Below, piece after piece: positions 44,570-57,849 of a stretch of DNA of 64,000 nucleotides; within the stretch, counting starts at the first letter, position 1, and each line of letters opens with the position of its first letter. The DNA comes from Bedellia somnulentella. Lineage: Eukaryota; Arthropoda; Insecta; Lepidoptera; Bedelliidae. A program made the translations under genes and the position numbers. The stretch lies in assembly GCA_963576735.1 (NCBI GenBank), contig OY755183.1, positions 9,381,213-9,445,212 of the forward strand. The letters are read 5' to 3'. Under the pieces are notes generated by a model that saw nothing but the letters and a program-made list of their open reading frames with translations, was not told the origin of the DNA and made no database searches.

Positions 44570-44765
44570 GGAAATGCTGTCGCATGATTTAAGCACAACT
44601 TAGCCATATGGGTTTCCTCACGATGTTTCCCCTCACCGTTAACAACCAAAATAAATTAACCACACATATGACTTTAGAAAAGACAAATTGGTATAAGGCC
44701 GTCCCGGGATTTGAAACCACGACTGTCTGCAAGAAAGGCGGCAACCCATTGAGCTATAATTCTGT
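44570..44765 (-). repeat. tRNA-derived SINE, 5' half
   Basis: + text TTAAGCACAACTTAGCCATA, CCCCTCACCGTTAACAACC, then GGGATTTGAAACCACGACTG and CCCATTGAGCTATAAT. The tRNA-like head lies at about 44690-44760 (reverse strand). Confidence 0.75.
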
Positions 44766-45608
44766 GCTTACATATTTGAAAAGTAGGTAGCCAGCAGGTA
44801 CAATAACTCGAGCATTGATAAGAAAAAGAAAGGATGGAAGCTGGGCCCTGTGCAATAAAGGTTACAAGTCACCAATTTGGAAAAAAGTTACAAATTCGTA
44901 AAGAAGTAAGTGTAGTGCTTTTAAGTAAACCTTACAAATATGTAAGAATGTTACATATAAAATGTTACGAATATTGTTATTACAAGTGTTGTTTAATAAA
45001 GTTTACAACTGTACGCCTGTAGATTTCGATTGTAAATTGTAATTACGAATTTGTTGAATTGTAAGTTACAGGTTACGTAAAATGTAAAAATTGTTGAGTG
45101 GATGTAAGGGCAACATTTCTAATTTATATATATTTAACTTAGTAATATAATGAAAAACATTCCTGCTGTCCACCAGTTGTACAAAAACTTATCTCTTAAA
45201 CTGTTTTATTGTAAATTGTGTTCTAGTTTTTACAATTAACATTATATATTACTCATACTGTATTCTTAAAGAAATACGATAAAACAATTCTTATTAACAA
45301 TATTTGATTGCCTACATTCTGCCTTCAAACGAAAACGACGTCAGCAAACAAGAAACAAATAAGATATAATTAATTTCTCTCTTGTGCGATACAGAAACTA
45401 ATATTGTTTCAGAGATATTCGGAATCGTATCGAAAATCTTATATTAATTAAGAAGAATTTGCTAACTAGCGAATCAGAGTCTGCTTGAAACAAATGAGGA
45501 ACAAAGGGACTTATTGAAGACTGGATTTCTGAATGCGAAATTAATTAAGCTATAATGTATATTTCTACAGATATCACTTAAATATGGGCCACTGAACATT
45601 TGATGAAG
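44766..45608. other. Degenerate TTACAA-rich stretch, otherwise no feature
   Basis: 44860-45095 carries many TTACAA/TTGTAA motifs in both orientations (GTTACAAATTCGTAA, ATTACGAATTTGTTG), which suggests a decayed foldback element. 45100-45608 is unrecognised. Confidence 0.35.
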
Positions 45609-45612
45609 AGTC

Positions 45613-45857
45613 TATACATACATATACTCACGGCTGTAAATCCCTTCAAGGGGTAGCCAGAGCTGAGGAACTAGAAGTTCCTCGGCCACTTTTGGAAAGT
45701 AGAGTGGGGAAAAGATGGTAAAAATAAAGGTTGTTGGTGATAGGTCTCCAACCGCATCGTTCAAAAATCCCTTAATAGCCCCAATACCTTTAGTCGCCTC
45801 TTACGTACACCCACCGGAAGAAATGGGGTAGTGCTATTCTAAGCCGACACTACACAG
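45613..45857 (-). repeat. 240 bp interspersed repeat, near-full copy
   Basis: CATATACTCACGGCTGTAAA to TTCTAAGCCGACACTACACA; one of the best-preserved copies. Confidence 0.82.
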
Positions 45858-46094
45858 CAAAAGTCAATCTTTCACAATAATACCGTCTTTGTTTTTGCGT
45901 GTGAGTTATAGGTAACACTTCTTGAAAATCATTAAAGCTAACTTGACGTTGTGTTATACTTGGTTGGTTATCTGAACAGGTCTTAAGATTCACTAGAAAC
46001 CTAGTATATATTTCTATCTAAAGAAGGAATCAATTTAACGCGGATAGTACAGTATTTTTATTACATGAAGTCAGTTTTGTTAGTTTAATGGAGA

Positions 46095-46185
46095 GGTTGG
46101 TTACATACATACTCGTATACTCACGCCATTAGTTCCCATTGTTATATACAGACTAACGGCAAACGATCCTGGCCAACCTCACAAG
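46095..46185 (-). repeat. RTE 3' tail fragment
   Basis: ATACTCACGCCATTAGTTCC, then GATCCTGGCCAACCTCAC; reverse of the RTE 3' end. Confidence 0.7.
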
Positions 46186-46279
46186 CTTAATTTACAATCA
46201 TATTATTTTGAAAAACAAAATGGTTATATTTCCGTCACTTTACGTTAAGTTTACGTTATTTACTTTTAGTTACATACAG

Positions 46280-46515
46280 ACATAGATACATATACTCACG
46301 GCTTTAAATCCCTAGAAAGGGTAGCCAGAGCTAAGGAATTAGAAATTCCTCAGCCTATTTTGTAAAGTTGAGTGGGGAAAAGATGGTAAAATAAAGGTTG
46401 TTGGTAATGGTTCTCCTTCTTCTTCTCTCTTAAGAGCCCCAATACCGTTAGTCGCCTTTTACGTACACCCATCGATAGAAACAGGGTAGTGCTATTCTAA
46501 GCCGACACTAAACGG
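46280..46515 (-). repeat. 240 bp interspersed repeat, near-full copy
   Basis: CATATACTCACGGCTTTAAA to TTCTAAGCCGACACTAAACG, very like 45613-45857. It lies about 870 bp downstream of the RhoGEF stop. Confidence 0.82.
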
Positions 46516-47383
46516 TGAACTTTTAGTTGTTATATCTGTTTATGTATGTGTGATATAAACACTATCACGAGGAAAAACTTTCCACCATCGAAATAGAACC
46601 AGCAACTGGCATAGTATTTCAGCGTTACCTAATCACCATATTCATTTGAATGAATATTTTTCACCTCCGTAGTGACGATCGATGCAGCGCTCTCATTCAT
46701 TTTGAATATGAGAATATTTTTAAAAAGAGATAAAATAACGAATTATATTAGACCACAATCTTTAGGCAGTGTTAAAAATTAAATTGAAATATTTTAAGAA
46801 TTTTATTTATTTTGCTTAAAAATAATAACTTTTACATTTCATAAAGGCAAACAGTTCCACTTATTTAAATCAGCATAAAAACTAATATTCTAACCGATAA
46901 AAATTACAATAAATACAGGATTATTTTTTAAATATAGAAAAATATATTACACACATGAAACTTAAGACTAGTAAAAAATATATTGCAAGTCAAATAATTA
47001 TTGAAAGCACTTTTCAAGAACTGCTCTTAATTATGATCAAATGAGTCTTCAGCTTACTGATATTCTTAATCACAGAACTAATAATCATTAAAAAGATAAC
47101 ATTTTAAATATTTTATCTCCATGTTACATCTACATTTTGGTGTAAAGCTAAAATTTACATCTAGTGGCAAAACATTCACGATTTACAATATTATGCTTCA
47201 GTTATACATATGTTATTTCAAACTTACAATACACGAACTATAAAACAAGTATTTTGTCGCACTAATGAAAATATTCAGCTTTCATTTTGTGGACGCAGCT
47301 TTAATTTAAATGCGCAATTAACAAAATATGAGGCTAATTGATACGAAGTGCTTTACTGAATATTGAAACGGGCGATGGTTAAT
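46516..47383 (-). other. 3' flank and probable 3' UTR of the RhoGEF gene
   Basis: AT-rich. The minus-strand AATAAA at 46803-46808 (TTTATT on +) lies about 580 bp after the stop and is the most plausible of several poly(A) signals. No frames of note. Confidence 0.4.
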
Positions 47384-50300
47384 TTAATTCCTAGTAAGCA
47401 TCGGATTAATCATAATGTTGGCGAGTGCGTTGCGTCGTTTCCGCCAGGCGCCGGCCCCCTGCGCGTGGTACTGCAGCTGGCGGTACCACGTGCGCGTGCG
47501 ACTGTTTTCTTCTGACTGAAACACAATGTATGTTTTTAGGTGTGTGTATTGTATTGTACTTCGTTATATGTTAATACAACAGTTTTTTTGTAAACAATCA
47601 CTTAACGGTTGTTTTTTAACTAGAGAGAGATATACATACATATCAACCAAGACTCAGAAGCAATGAACCTGCCATTTTAATCATGTACTGAGAGAAATAA
47701 TAGCTATCATTTATTTGCTTAAAACACCTTTTTTCTTTGGTAAAATAGTCATAAATACATCATATTTAGGTAATATAACTATATATATGGCATGGTACAA
47801 AAATATATTTTTAATCCCCTTCAAAATATCACAATCATTAAGTTAAGACGCTAAGTTAAATTACCTTAAAAATATAAGAGTCCTTTGTCGTAATCTCGTG
47901 AACTTCAAAGAAATGTTCAGGTTCATGATCAGCAGCGACTACGCATCGATCGAGAAACAGTGGTTCCCTCTGTAGAGTATACCGTCCTGCTTTCTCTCTT
48001 ACTAGCAGTAGTGCGGCCTCCCTCACACCGCTGCGAGCGAACAGTGCGTCGTTGTCTTTTTCTCGTGCCTCTCTATCTCGGGCTTCTCGAGTTTCTCGTA
48101 TCTCATTCGTTTTGTGTGTTACTGTTGGCTGAAATGTTTAATAATAAAAGTTTGAGTTTGAAGTATTTTCTTCATAAAGAGATATTATTATAGTTCTTTT
48201 AATGAGTTTATAAATAAATATGTTATATAGTTTGCGTACCTTTCCATTAGTTACCAAAAGTGCATTAATAGGTGTCAGTTTGATTGTGCGACCTTTTCGC
48301 CAGTTGTTGTCGTTTGGCTGAGTAAACAATAATTTTCCCTCCATTGCAAACCTATAAATAAAAAATAAAAATGAATTATAGCCGCTATACCACGATTATC
48401 AATTTAAAATCATATCCCTAACTAATGGTGATATATTAAAAAAATTCGTTCATGAATTTATTGATTTTAAGAATAGAGCAAAATGTAAAACATTAAAATA
48501 TTCAAAGTTTTATACAAAACAGAATTTTATCATTTCAAAGTATACATGTTTAAAATTATTACTTGTTTTGTAATTAAGATTACCTGGCATCGTCGTGATT
48601 CCAATCCAAAACATCTACGGCCATTTTCCGCAGCCGGATATCAGCCACATGCAAATCATGGGCAGTTCTCCTTGCTACTGCAAGACGCCGCCATAGTGGC
48701 ACATCCCTAGCAGCGGCAGCCGCGGCTGCTGCAGCAGTATTCATTTCTTCAAGTCTTGACTCGATACAACGCTGGGAAGCCTTCACGTCATCACGTTCAG
48801 CAGCGCAACCAGCAGTGGCTCGATAGAGACGTGAGAGCAAAAGAGGATATTTCGTAACTCGTTGAACTGGTACCTAAAACACAAAATATTATTAGAAATA
48901 CAATTTCAATATAAAGGTATTACTGAGTAAAATACAACAAAACTTACCATCAGGAAAGAATTAAGATTCATTCGTCGAAGGACAGCATTTTCCATTTGTG
49001 AAACTCGAAGAAATATTCTCAATAGTTCTTTTTCCTTTTCCAATCCTGCTAATATCAAAGCTGCTCCAGCTTGTTTAACACAGTATGATTGAAATGCAGT
49101 TAACATCCCTGAACATTCAAGTAATATTTTGCCTACATTGACGGTTAGCAAATCCTGAAAAAATACGGTTAATTTGAATGTTTTTGTTCATGAAAACCTC
49201 ATGTGGGTCAAACCATTCGATGAAATGTCTTCACATGCAATTTTTCTTTCCTTTATTTATTTTTAATTATTAGTAAATATATTTAATTTAATTTTAAATC
49301 CCTCGTAAAAAAATATTTTTTTGTTACTCATCATTTAAATAATAAACATAACCAAACTTTGAAAAAATATTAAAACGCTAATTAATATTTAATAATACCT
49401 CATCTCCTTGTTCTATTGCAATTTCAAGAGCATCTCTTAGTTTTTCTGTCAGGACTTGATTGTTTTCTATTAGTTCTTCAACATTCAAAAATATTGCACT
49501 CAGTTGTTCTTGTGTCAAAAGTCCCGCAACTAGCATGGGTTTGTAAAATTCTTCGAGTATAATTTGTAAGTCTCTTCCATACTTTTCCTCTGTCTCTACT
49601 ATTTCTGTAATAATTTCTTTTCTTTCTGCTCTTTTCTTAGCGCATTTTCGGCAAACAAGTGGAGCAAAAATTGACCCTGAAATCATAAAGATTCATATAT
49701 TGTGTGAATTATGTTATGTCTGTGTGTTTTAATTAAAACTAGCTGACTCAGCAACTATTATTTTGCCATATAATTTATGAGTGGTAAGAGCATTTTTTCA
49801 ACCCTTTTGTTGTTTAACCCTTTGTTTAACCCTTTTATAAAGATAAACACTTTGAAATGAAAATTTCAAGCATCAGAAAACTTAAAATAATGTCATACCT
49901 TGATCAGTTATTTGTGTTTCTACAGCTGTATCGCAATCCTCGCAGAGATGGATCGGTGTTTCGTTTCCATTTATTGACCCACATGGAGAACTTTTTCCCT
50001 GCAACCTACTCCTTGAAGATTTACTTGTTTCCGACCCGACACCTGAATCATTTCGCTCTATTTCAGCTGACGTCTTTTTGCAAACAAGTGATTTTTCAAC
50101 GCTAGTACTATCATTGTTTATTATAAGTGAATTTTCTTCGCTTGAATCGGATCCATTTGATAGGTGACTTGTGTTATTGCGGAGGTGACTATCAAGAATT
50201 TCAATCTGATTTTGCTTGGAAGATTCTGTCAAAGTAGAATTTTCAGGCGTTATTACGTAACTAGTCTCATAAGCATCTTCATCATCAATACCTCTTTCTT

Positions 50301-53300
50301 TAGCATCAACTAAATATGACAAAATGTCATATTTTGAAGCCCCTTCAAATATTGATCGAGAACCGTTTCGTTTATCATCATCTAAAATTGTCAATGAGGT
50401 TGGCGGTGGATTAATTGGTAACGGTGGTGGTCTGTCACTGATTTCTTCATAAATGGGATCACTATGAAGACGTATAGATTCGTAAAGATGGTCATCATCG
50501 GCATTATTAACAATTTCGATGTCACAAAGATTTGCATCGACCAGCATTTGGTAAAATTTTGATCTTGTTGAGTTAGTGTCATCTTCAGTAGATAATTCAC
50601 TAGCAGATGCGTTATAACAGTCTGATAAAGGTTCGAGATCAGAAAAAACTCCCACTATACCGCTTTCATACTCCATACTTTCATACGGAGCTGAGCAGAT
50701 ATTATCATTTTCATTTAAGTTTTCTTGCTCAATGGGTTCTTTTGATGATAATGCATTAACATTCAGTTCCTGAGACGCTAGTAATTCAGTTAAATCATTT
50801 GATTCACTTGACTTTATTTTTGTGGTACAATCAGCTTCTTCTAATGATTTGGTTTCTTGCAACTTTATAAGAGAATTTTCTATAACTTTTTTAATAAGTT
50901 CAGAGTCCAAACCTTCCGCAAGATGGCTAAACAGAGGATCTTCAATAAGTTTTGTGACAAAATTTTCTCTTTGTATTTCAATTTCTTGTGAGTTGATCGT
51001 TTCATTTAAACTTGAATTTTCTGTTTCAGATTTATCTTTACCACAAACATGTGGAATAAGATTTCTTTTGATAGCTTCTACAGGATCATTTAAAATTGTG
51101 ATTAGATCATTTTCTGAACTAAGAGAATTTCGTTTACTGTTTCTTAAATTCAAATTTTTGCTCTTTCTGTCCTCATCTACTTTTGTTTGATTTTCTTGGT
51201 TGTTTTTTAAATTATTTTCAATACATAAATGGTTTTTTGACTGTTGTGATTCTTCATGCGAATTATTAACACTTATAGTTACAGTTGTTCCCGTTTGGTA
51301 TGTTTCCATCATATTAAGGAATCCATCGTTTACTACAACAGATGATAAATAAATCGCAGTATCATTGCTGACATTCATTGTTGAGTAACAGTCGTCACCA
51401 GTGATTTGGATTGACGTTTTCTTTGAATCATTGTCTAGTTTATCTGTTTCATTAATTTTTGATTGTTCTGTTTCTTCAAATTGTTTTATTTTTAAAACCG
51501 TTTTTTGTTCATAATCGGTTGCATCTGACCATTCATCACTTGTTGAACTATTTGAATTCGATCTAATAAATCTCGTCTTAACATAGTTGTTCTTTTTTGT
51601 TTTAGACCTTTCCTTTACTTTTGATCTCGGTGGTGGTTCTGGGGATTCATTTAATCCACGTCGCAAATGTTTTAAAACATTACGAGTGATGTCACTACTA
51701 TCACTCAAGTTTCCAGAGTCTAGCACAGAGCTTTCAGAGCTGGTTGTAATTGATATATTATGCTCATTTTGTAAAGTTTTTTCAAAAGTGCTGTTTATTT
51801 GTTGTTCTGTATTTATATTATGGTTTTCTTTTGTTGGCTCTAAGAATATCTGAGTAGTATGATTATGTTTGTTTTTAGGTCGTAATGCCATGGTATCTAA
51901 AAACTTCGGAGGTGATACTGATAGTGTAGTTGCAAGACGTTCTGATTCTGAACGACGCAGAATTGCTATCTTAGGTACTGCATTATCTGAAATAAAAAAT
52001 GATTTGAGACTCTTAAATAAATTCAGGAAGAGTTATTTAATTCTTACTTATTTACATGATCTATCTAATATCTCACGCTTATAACATCATTATGTGCATA
52101 TGGCTGTTATATTAATTGGGTGATCAGACCAAATAACAAAGCGACCGGCCCTTTGGCAAAGTGAAGGCTGTATTTTAATATGAATAATTTGACTGTTTTA
52201 AAGATTAAAAAATTGTTTATTTAGATTAGCATTAGCATACAAATGCTCAACAGCTTTCTCGTGCATTCTAGTATAGCAAAAATTTAATATTCAAAATATG
52301 GAACGAAGGTTGTATGTTTTACCGTTGCTTAAAAGGCATGTGTTTTTGTAAATAAATTTGGTATTATGATAAAAAAGTGTCTGTTTTATTTAATGGAAAT
52401 TAATGATGTGAGTATATTTATATATGTAGGTATGAAATAAAGACTTACCGTCAGTGTTTTCAAAGTTATCATCCGCTTTTTTCTCCGGCATTATCATATT
52501 TATATTTCCTTCAACAATCACATCTTCGTAAATGCCACTGTCGTTATTAATTTCTTGATTAATAATATTGGATATTTCAGCACTACATATTTGGTTTAAA
52601 CTATGGCTTACGACATCACCTTCTGCAGCAATATCTTCTTCAGGCTCTACAGCTACATCGGTTACATTGCTTATAGTACTATTTTGTAAGTTAAATTCAG
52701 CAGTATAAATAGTTTTAATTTCCTCATTATCAACATGTTCAACTTGAAACTGTACTCTTTTTCGGTGTGACATAGTACTTCGGTGGAGATATTTTTTATC
52801 ACTTGGTTTTGGAATATAAAATTGTGAAGTACTAAATTGTTTGGCATCACTGGTGTTACTTTCTTCGACTTGAAAAGTTTTGATTAAGTCATAATTTCTA
52901 GGTTTTTTCAAAATAGACTTTATTGTGTCATTGCTTTCATTTTTATTCCTAGTTTGTTTCTGAATTTCAGTATTATTTTTTCTGATAGTTCCTTTTCTAT
53001 CTTCCTTTATAGTTTGGTTATCACTTTCGCTATCTTCGTCGGTTTTTGTATGCCTCAGACGTCGTGGTGGCCGCTTGGGTGAGATGCTTTTTTGTTTGGA
53101 TCGATTAGTCGTAGACAAACCCAAAAGTTTCTTGCTTGTATTCTTACTTAGCGACGAAAACTTTTTTGCATCTGGTTTTAAAGTGGGTAAAACGCTGGTA
53201 AACGAATTATCTTGAGTTTTGGTACTAAATGTGTTGAGATCATAATTAAAGTTAATTGAGTCATATGAAGATTTACTGTGAAATGCATCATTATTTGATA

Positions 53301-54270
53301 TTTTAATTCGTTGCCCACTTATTGCTTTGACATTAGACTCCGATTTGGGTTTGGTCTGATAGTTCAAGTGGCTATTAGAAGTTTTCGTGTATCGAAGTGT
53401 TTCATCATAATCGTCATCATACTCGAGTTCGGATATTGATTTTGATTCATGGCAATTGATTAATTCATAAGGATTGATGTCACATGATAGTATAGACTTC
53501 TTAGGCTCGTTTGAAGTTGTATCTTCTTCTATCCATAAATTATTTACTCTTGCTATTGACTTGCTCCTATTTTTGCTAAGAGTTTCTTGACTCGTCTTTT
53601 TTGTTTTTACGCGACATGGACTTATACTTTTTGCCCTTGATCTTACAGTTGAAAACTGACTGCCTACTCGATTTTCATGAGGTGGAGCAAGTCTGCTTCG
53701 ACGCATCAAATCGTATGGATCGGCTTCACCATTATGTTTAAGTATAGATGGCCTTGATTTTGAATTTTGAAGTCTGACCGTACCTGATCTTAGTAGTGCC
53801 GCATCTCTGTTTATTTGAGGCCCTCTTACGGTTCCCCCAACCAGAAGACGTGGACTGTCAGTGATAGTTAATGGTAGACGAGATCCTTTGCATTTCTTAC
53901 AAATACTGACTTTGGTTGAGGTACTTCGCTTCGTACCATTCAGGTACTCAGGGCAGGAACATAAAATTACAGCATAATTATGAGGTGTAGGTTTTTGTGG
54001 AGTACTTATTAAAACAGGACCTGGGACTTCAGTGTAAGCTGGTAACACACTTGGTCGCATTGATGAGGAGGAAATTTTTACAGAACCGTAAAGCCATGTT
54101 TCTGCGTATTTCATAGATTTCGAGAGTGATGAACCACCAGGTGCACTGATGGTTCCGTAAATATATGGATTTTCAGGTGAACCTCGTGCAGATTTTACAC
54201 TACCCGATGTATTCAATTTTAATTTAGAAGACCATTTCTTCGTACGTGAAGTTTCCGTTGTGTCATAAAT
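47384..54270 (-). CDS. Dbl-family Rho guanine nucleotide exchange factor (DH-PH), 5' exon(s) not found
   Basis: Eight exons read downward: 54270-52449, 51986-49899, 49676-49399, 49154-48948, 48873-48584, 48351-48240, 48128-47865, 47515-47384. All junctions are GT-AG and in phase; they total 1730 residues plus TAA. The first two exons (about 1300 residues) are Ser/Asn/Glu-rich and look disordered, with short Cys pairs (CSCPEY, CKKCKG, CEDCD, CRKC) and proline patches (RPPPLPINPPP). The DH domain spans three exons: ERKEIITEIVETEEKYGRDL, LEKEKELLRIFLRVSQMEN, then LNSFLMVPVQRVTKYPLLL (the conserved CR3 helix). A PH domain follows (KLLFTQ, WRKGRTIKLTPINALLVTNG, YTLQREPLFLDRCVVA, FFEVHEITTKDSYIFK, WYRQLQYHAQG). 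Such proteins load GTP onto Rho GTPases at membranes to control actin. A polyalanine run interrupts the DH domain. The subfamily was not resolved. The start codon lies upstream of 54270. Confidence 0.93.
49170..49290 (-). mobile_element. tRNA-bearing retroposon scrap in a RhoGEF intron
   Basis: TGTTCATGAAAACCTCATGTGGG, then an unrelated 35 bp, then GCAATTTTTCTTTCCTTTATTT. Both inverted ends of the family remain but the tRNA-like part is deleted. It lies between the exons at 49154 and 49399. Confidence 0.65.
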
Positions 54271-57200
54271 CTGAAAATAAAAACATTTAATACTTAATAT
54301 TGAGTGAAAAAACGATTAAAGTCACTTTATGGTATCTTCTATATAATTCAAAAGAAGACGATAAAAGGAACTGAAAACTATCATTGGAAATTCTGCATCC
54401 TTAGCTTTAGTTTAATACTTTAAGCTTAAGCTTTCTTAGCTTAAATAACTTCCAGAATGAATAATATGTGTTTTTTAGGAAAATCGCAATGTAACAAGCA
54501 TAATTTATGTTATTTTATGAATATCAGCGATAAAATATAAAAGTATATTTTATATAATATTTAGTTGTTTTCTTCGATTTTATATTGCAATTGCAATTGA
54601 AATTAATAAATAGTGAATCACTCACAGTGACACACTACCCCTTACATGATGAACCTAAATGATTACCACTTTACATTCTAGTGTTCTACGATATTTCAAA
54701 AGGTACTCGGGAGCAAATGAGTTGGTTTCACTCAGCTCAGCCTATTCTATGTAGCTTTGTTTTCTTTTAGCAGCACGTTTTTCCACTCGTTTGTTATTCA
54801 AACGAGGTTGGTGTATTTAAGCCGTAAACCGGCGTTGAGGCTATTTTACAACAGCTTTTTGTGTAGGGTTGACCTGATTAACTGTTATAGTCTCAACCTC
54901 TACGCATTTTTTTTCTATGGGTTAGATTACTTATTGTAGCGTCTGTTTTTTCGCTATAGAGGAGTTGTGAAATTTGTAATTTAGATATAAAATAACATTT
55001 TGTGTTTTTAGGTAACTAAAAGTTAAGGAGCTACAAAGAGATGAAAAAAAATACTTATTATATAATATTATGAATAATTACATTTTTATAAAGGCCAAAC
55101 CGTATTGTAGGAAAATATGAAGCGAATTTAATTTGATAAGTCGTTTCATATTATGTTAATTTTATTAAAAATAGAAAACAGTAAATTTCGTACATTATAA
55201 TCCAAAATTGTAAGAAGGAAAGTAATCGACCATTTTTTAAAGATGGGTGTATCTTTAAAAAGTGCCAGACAAGAACTTTACTCATGAAAGCCAAGGAAGC
55301 GTTGCTCACATTCATTATTTATATATATCACATATTCCGAATAGACACCCTAGCTCCATGGAACCTGACACTAACTAATATAATCCCAGCTCTATCGATT
55401 CTTCAATCAATAAAACACCTTACTAAAATATATTTTTTCTTGAATTTGATGTCACTTATTGCTTTAGCCCTGAAGAGTATCTAATTGGATTTATCCTCGA
55501 CAAAAAATGTGGTTACCCCACATCACCTGTAATTTCGCCAAACTCGAGTCCCGGTGAAAACGGGATGAACAAATTGGATTTGGAATGTTTTGTTTTAAGG
55601 GTCCACTGCTTAAATAATGGGACCGAGATAATTAATTTATGAATTGGATTGTAACGTGTTTAGTTATTTATTTCAAGGAATTGAGATAAATACAGTAATA
55701 CCTGAAGATACGGATTAACGCCTTGATAATTTCAATTTGCTTTTCTATTAAGCATGTTTTGTAACCAATATTTTAAAGTTTTAGTTTAGCATTTGTTCAG
55801 TGTGCAGTGCGAGCAAAACCAAAACACAATTTATATTACGGATCGAGTGCAAATATGACACAGAAAGTGATGTATGATTATCGTTGTTATAAATTAACTA
55901 ATAAATAATGCATCGAATCATAAATTAAGAATAAGTTAAACAAATATTTTACAGAAGTAGTTTATCTTCGTTATATGGGAGTTTATTCAGTGAGTCTCAA
56001 GTGATGTGAGGGACAAAATTACGCATTGCTAATAAAGTTATAGTCTTACAATGCTTTTGTTTAAAATTATGACTTTGTACATTCAAGTAGGTACCTTTGA
56101 AACCAAGTTATAAAATAGCATGATTTTTACATTAACGTAATCTTTTGCCAATATGCTATGACCTCTATCTAGCACTATAAAGTTATCTATACTCCTATCT
56201 TAGTAAATTCTTGTTCTTTCTAGTTAAAGTAATAACATTACCAAGGTTTTGGTAACGAAAAAGATTACCATAAAAACTCAACAAACAGACTAACCGAGTT
56301 TGAAACATCCAACGATCATAAGAAAAAGTCTCAAGTAGACAAACTTTTTTAAATATCACTCACATAAAAAGACTTGCCAAATTTTACGATTCTAGATATA
56401 AAATTGTCTGATTTCACACCTTACAAGCACATTGTTCGGTTCACTCTGATTACAGTGCTAACAGTGTTGCTTTGTTGAGGTCTGTATGGGGTTATGAGTA
56501 TTTTATTTACCTTTATATATTCGCGTTATAACTCTCAACGTCCAAGAGTTTTGTTGATCTGAGGCTGAATATTTTTTATGTTTAATCTGAAGCTCTGTAT
56601 ACCATTATGAGATTACAGCCGTGCGTACAAGGATAAACATCATAATGTTCACTCCAAATACTCACTTAATAAATATATAGTGCATAAAAAGAAAATACCT
56701 TTAATAAAAATTATCTTAGCACAAAATGTTTTGATAAGATAGTATTCGGTCCCCAATAATTAAGATTTCTTGTAAGTATTACATGTCTTTGTTACTACTC
56801 GTTTCACTTGGATTTTTCCTTCACTGACAAAATTCTGCCAAACGTTTACCATAATTTTACTTCAACATAAAATAGAGTTCCTAAAGCAATATCCTTTAGC
56901 TAACTCATATGTTTTCTTGTCCTGAGCAAGACACATGTATGTAAGCAATTGATCACAGTGTTGGTAGCATGAAGAGGATAAAGTTTCCGAGAAGTTCCGG
57001 TCAACAAGAAAGCGCACGAGACCCACTACTTGTTACCGAGTTGGCGGTATCGGTAAACTATCTTGTTTACAAACTACCACAGACTCACGGCTACTAAAAC
57101 TGTTTTTGCGCGTCATTTTCGTTGAGGAAATAAACTGAGGAATCCGTTTCTTTTATTTTATTTTTAACTCAAGATTTTTTATTGTTTTACTAGATGCCGT

Positions 57201-57387
57201 TTTTACGAACTATTCAGTGCTGATAATTCAATTCAATTGTCTCCATGGTTCAGGTGGAGCTACTTAGTGGGGATTAAATGGGCCGTGATGAAGAATCAAA
57301 TTTCAGCTAAATCATGAAAAATAGTACGTCTGCATTAATATTCTGCAATGATGTAGATATTCATGCTGAATGAGTCAGTATTTCCTA
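54271..57387 (-). other. Probable 5' intron of the RhoGEF gene; no features recognised
   Basis: Acceptor TTTTATTTTCAG (minus strand) abuts 54270. The rest is AT-rich with short frames that carry no domain. A GC-richer short tract is at 56960-57130. Confidence 0.45.
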
Positions 57388-57775
57388 ATTAATAAAAGAT
57401 AAATAAAGGAAAGAAAAATTTCGACACCGGATTCGGTCGGGGTTCGAACCCGCGACCTGGGATATACGCCCCCGTCGTCGCTCTGCCAATTTAGCTACAG
57501 TGTCAATGGCTTCCAGTGTGAAATTCTTCTATCCTTTGTTTGTTTTACACTTTTTAAGTAGTGTTTGCGTTCCCTACCTCATAATTTCAAAGGATAGATG
57601 AATTTCGCACTGGAAGCCATTGACACTGTAGCTCAATTGGCAGAGCGACGGGGGCGTATACCCGTGGTCGCGGGTTTGAACCCCGCCGGTGTCGAAATTT
57701 TACTTTCCTTTATTTATCTTTTATTCATTAGTAATAATCCCCACATGAGGTTTTCATGTCAAAAACATTCAAAAA
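57388..57775 (+). mobile_element. tRNA-bearing retroposon, head-to-head inverted dimer
   Basis: A minus tRNA-like at 57423-57504 (with an 8-9 nt insertion at the acceptor/T-arm junction) and a plus tRNA-like at 57622-57694 are joined through inverted upstream modules. The 3' end is AATAATCCCCACATGAGGTT, then TTCATGTCAAAAACATT, closer to the array end than to the GATTTAAA end. No clear target duplication was found. Confidence 0.85.
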
Positions 57776-57849
57776 ATTAGTAAGTATTTATGTAAAATTA
57801 CCGATCGTATACAGACTTTCCAGTGAACAATAATTTTTTATTCTATTTA

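Noticed and set aside
50822..51190. Plus-strand frames within 49857-52084
   Set aside because: Antisense to the RhoGEF coding exons, which splice in frame.
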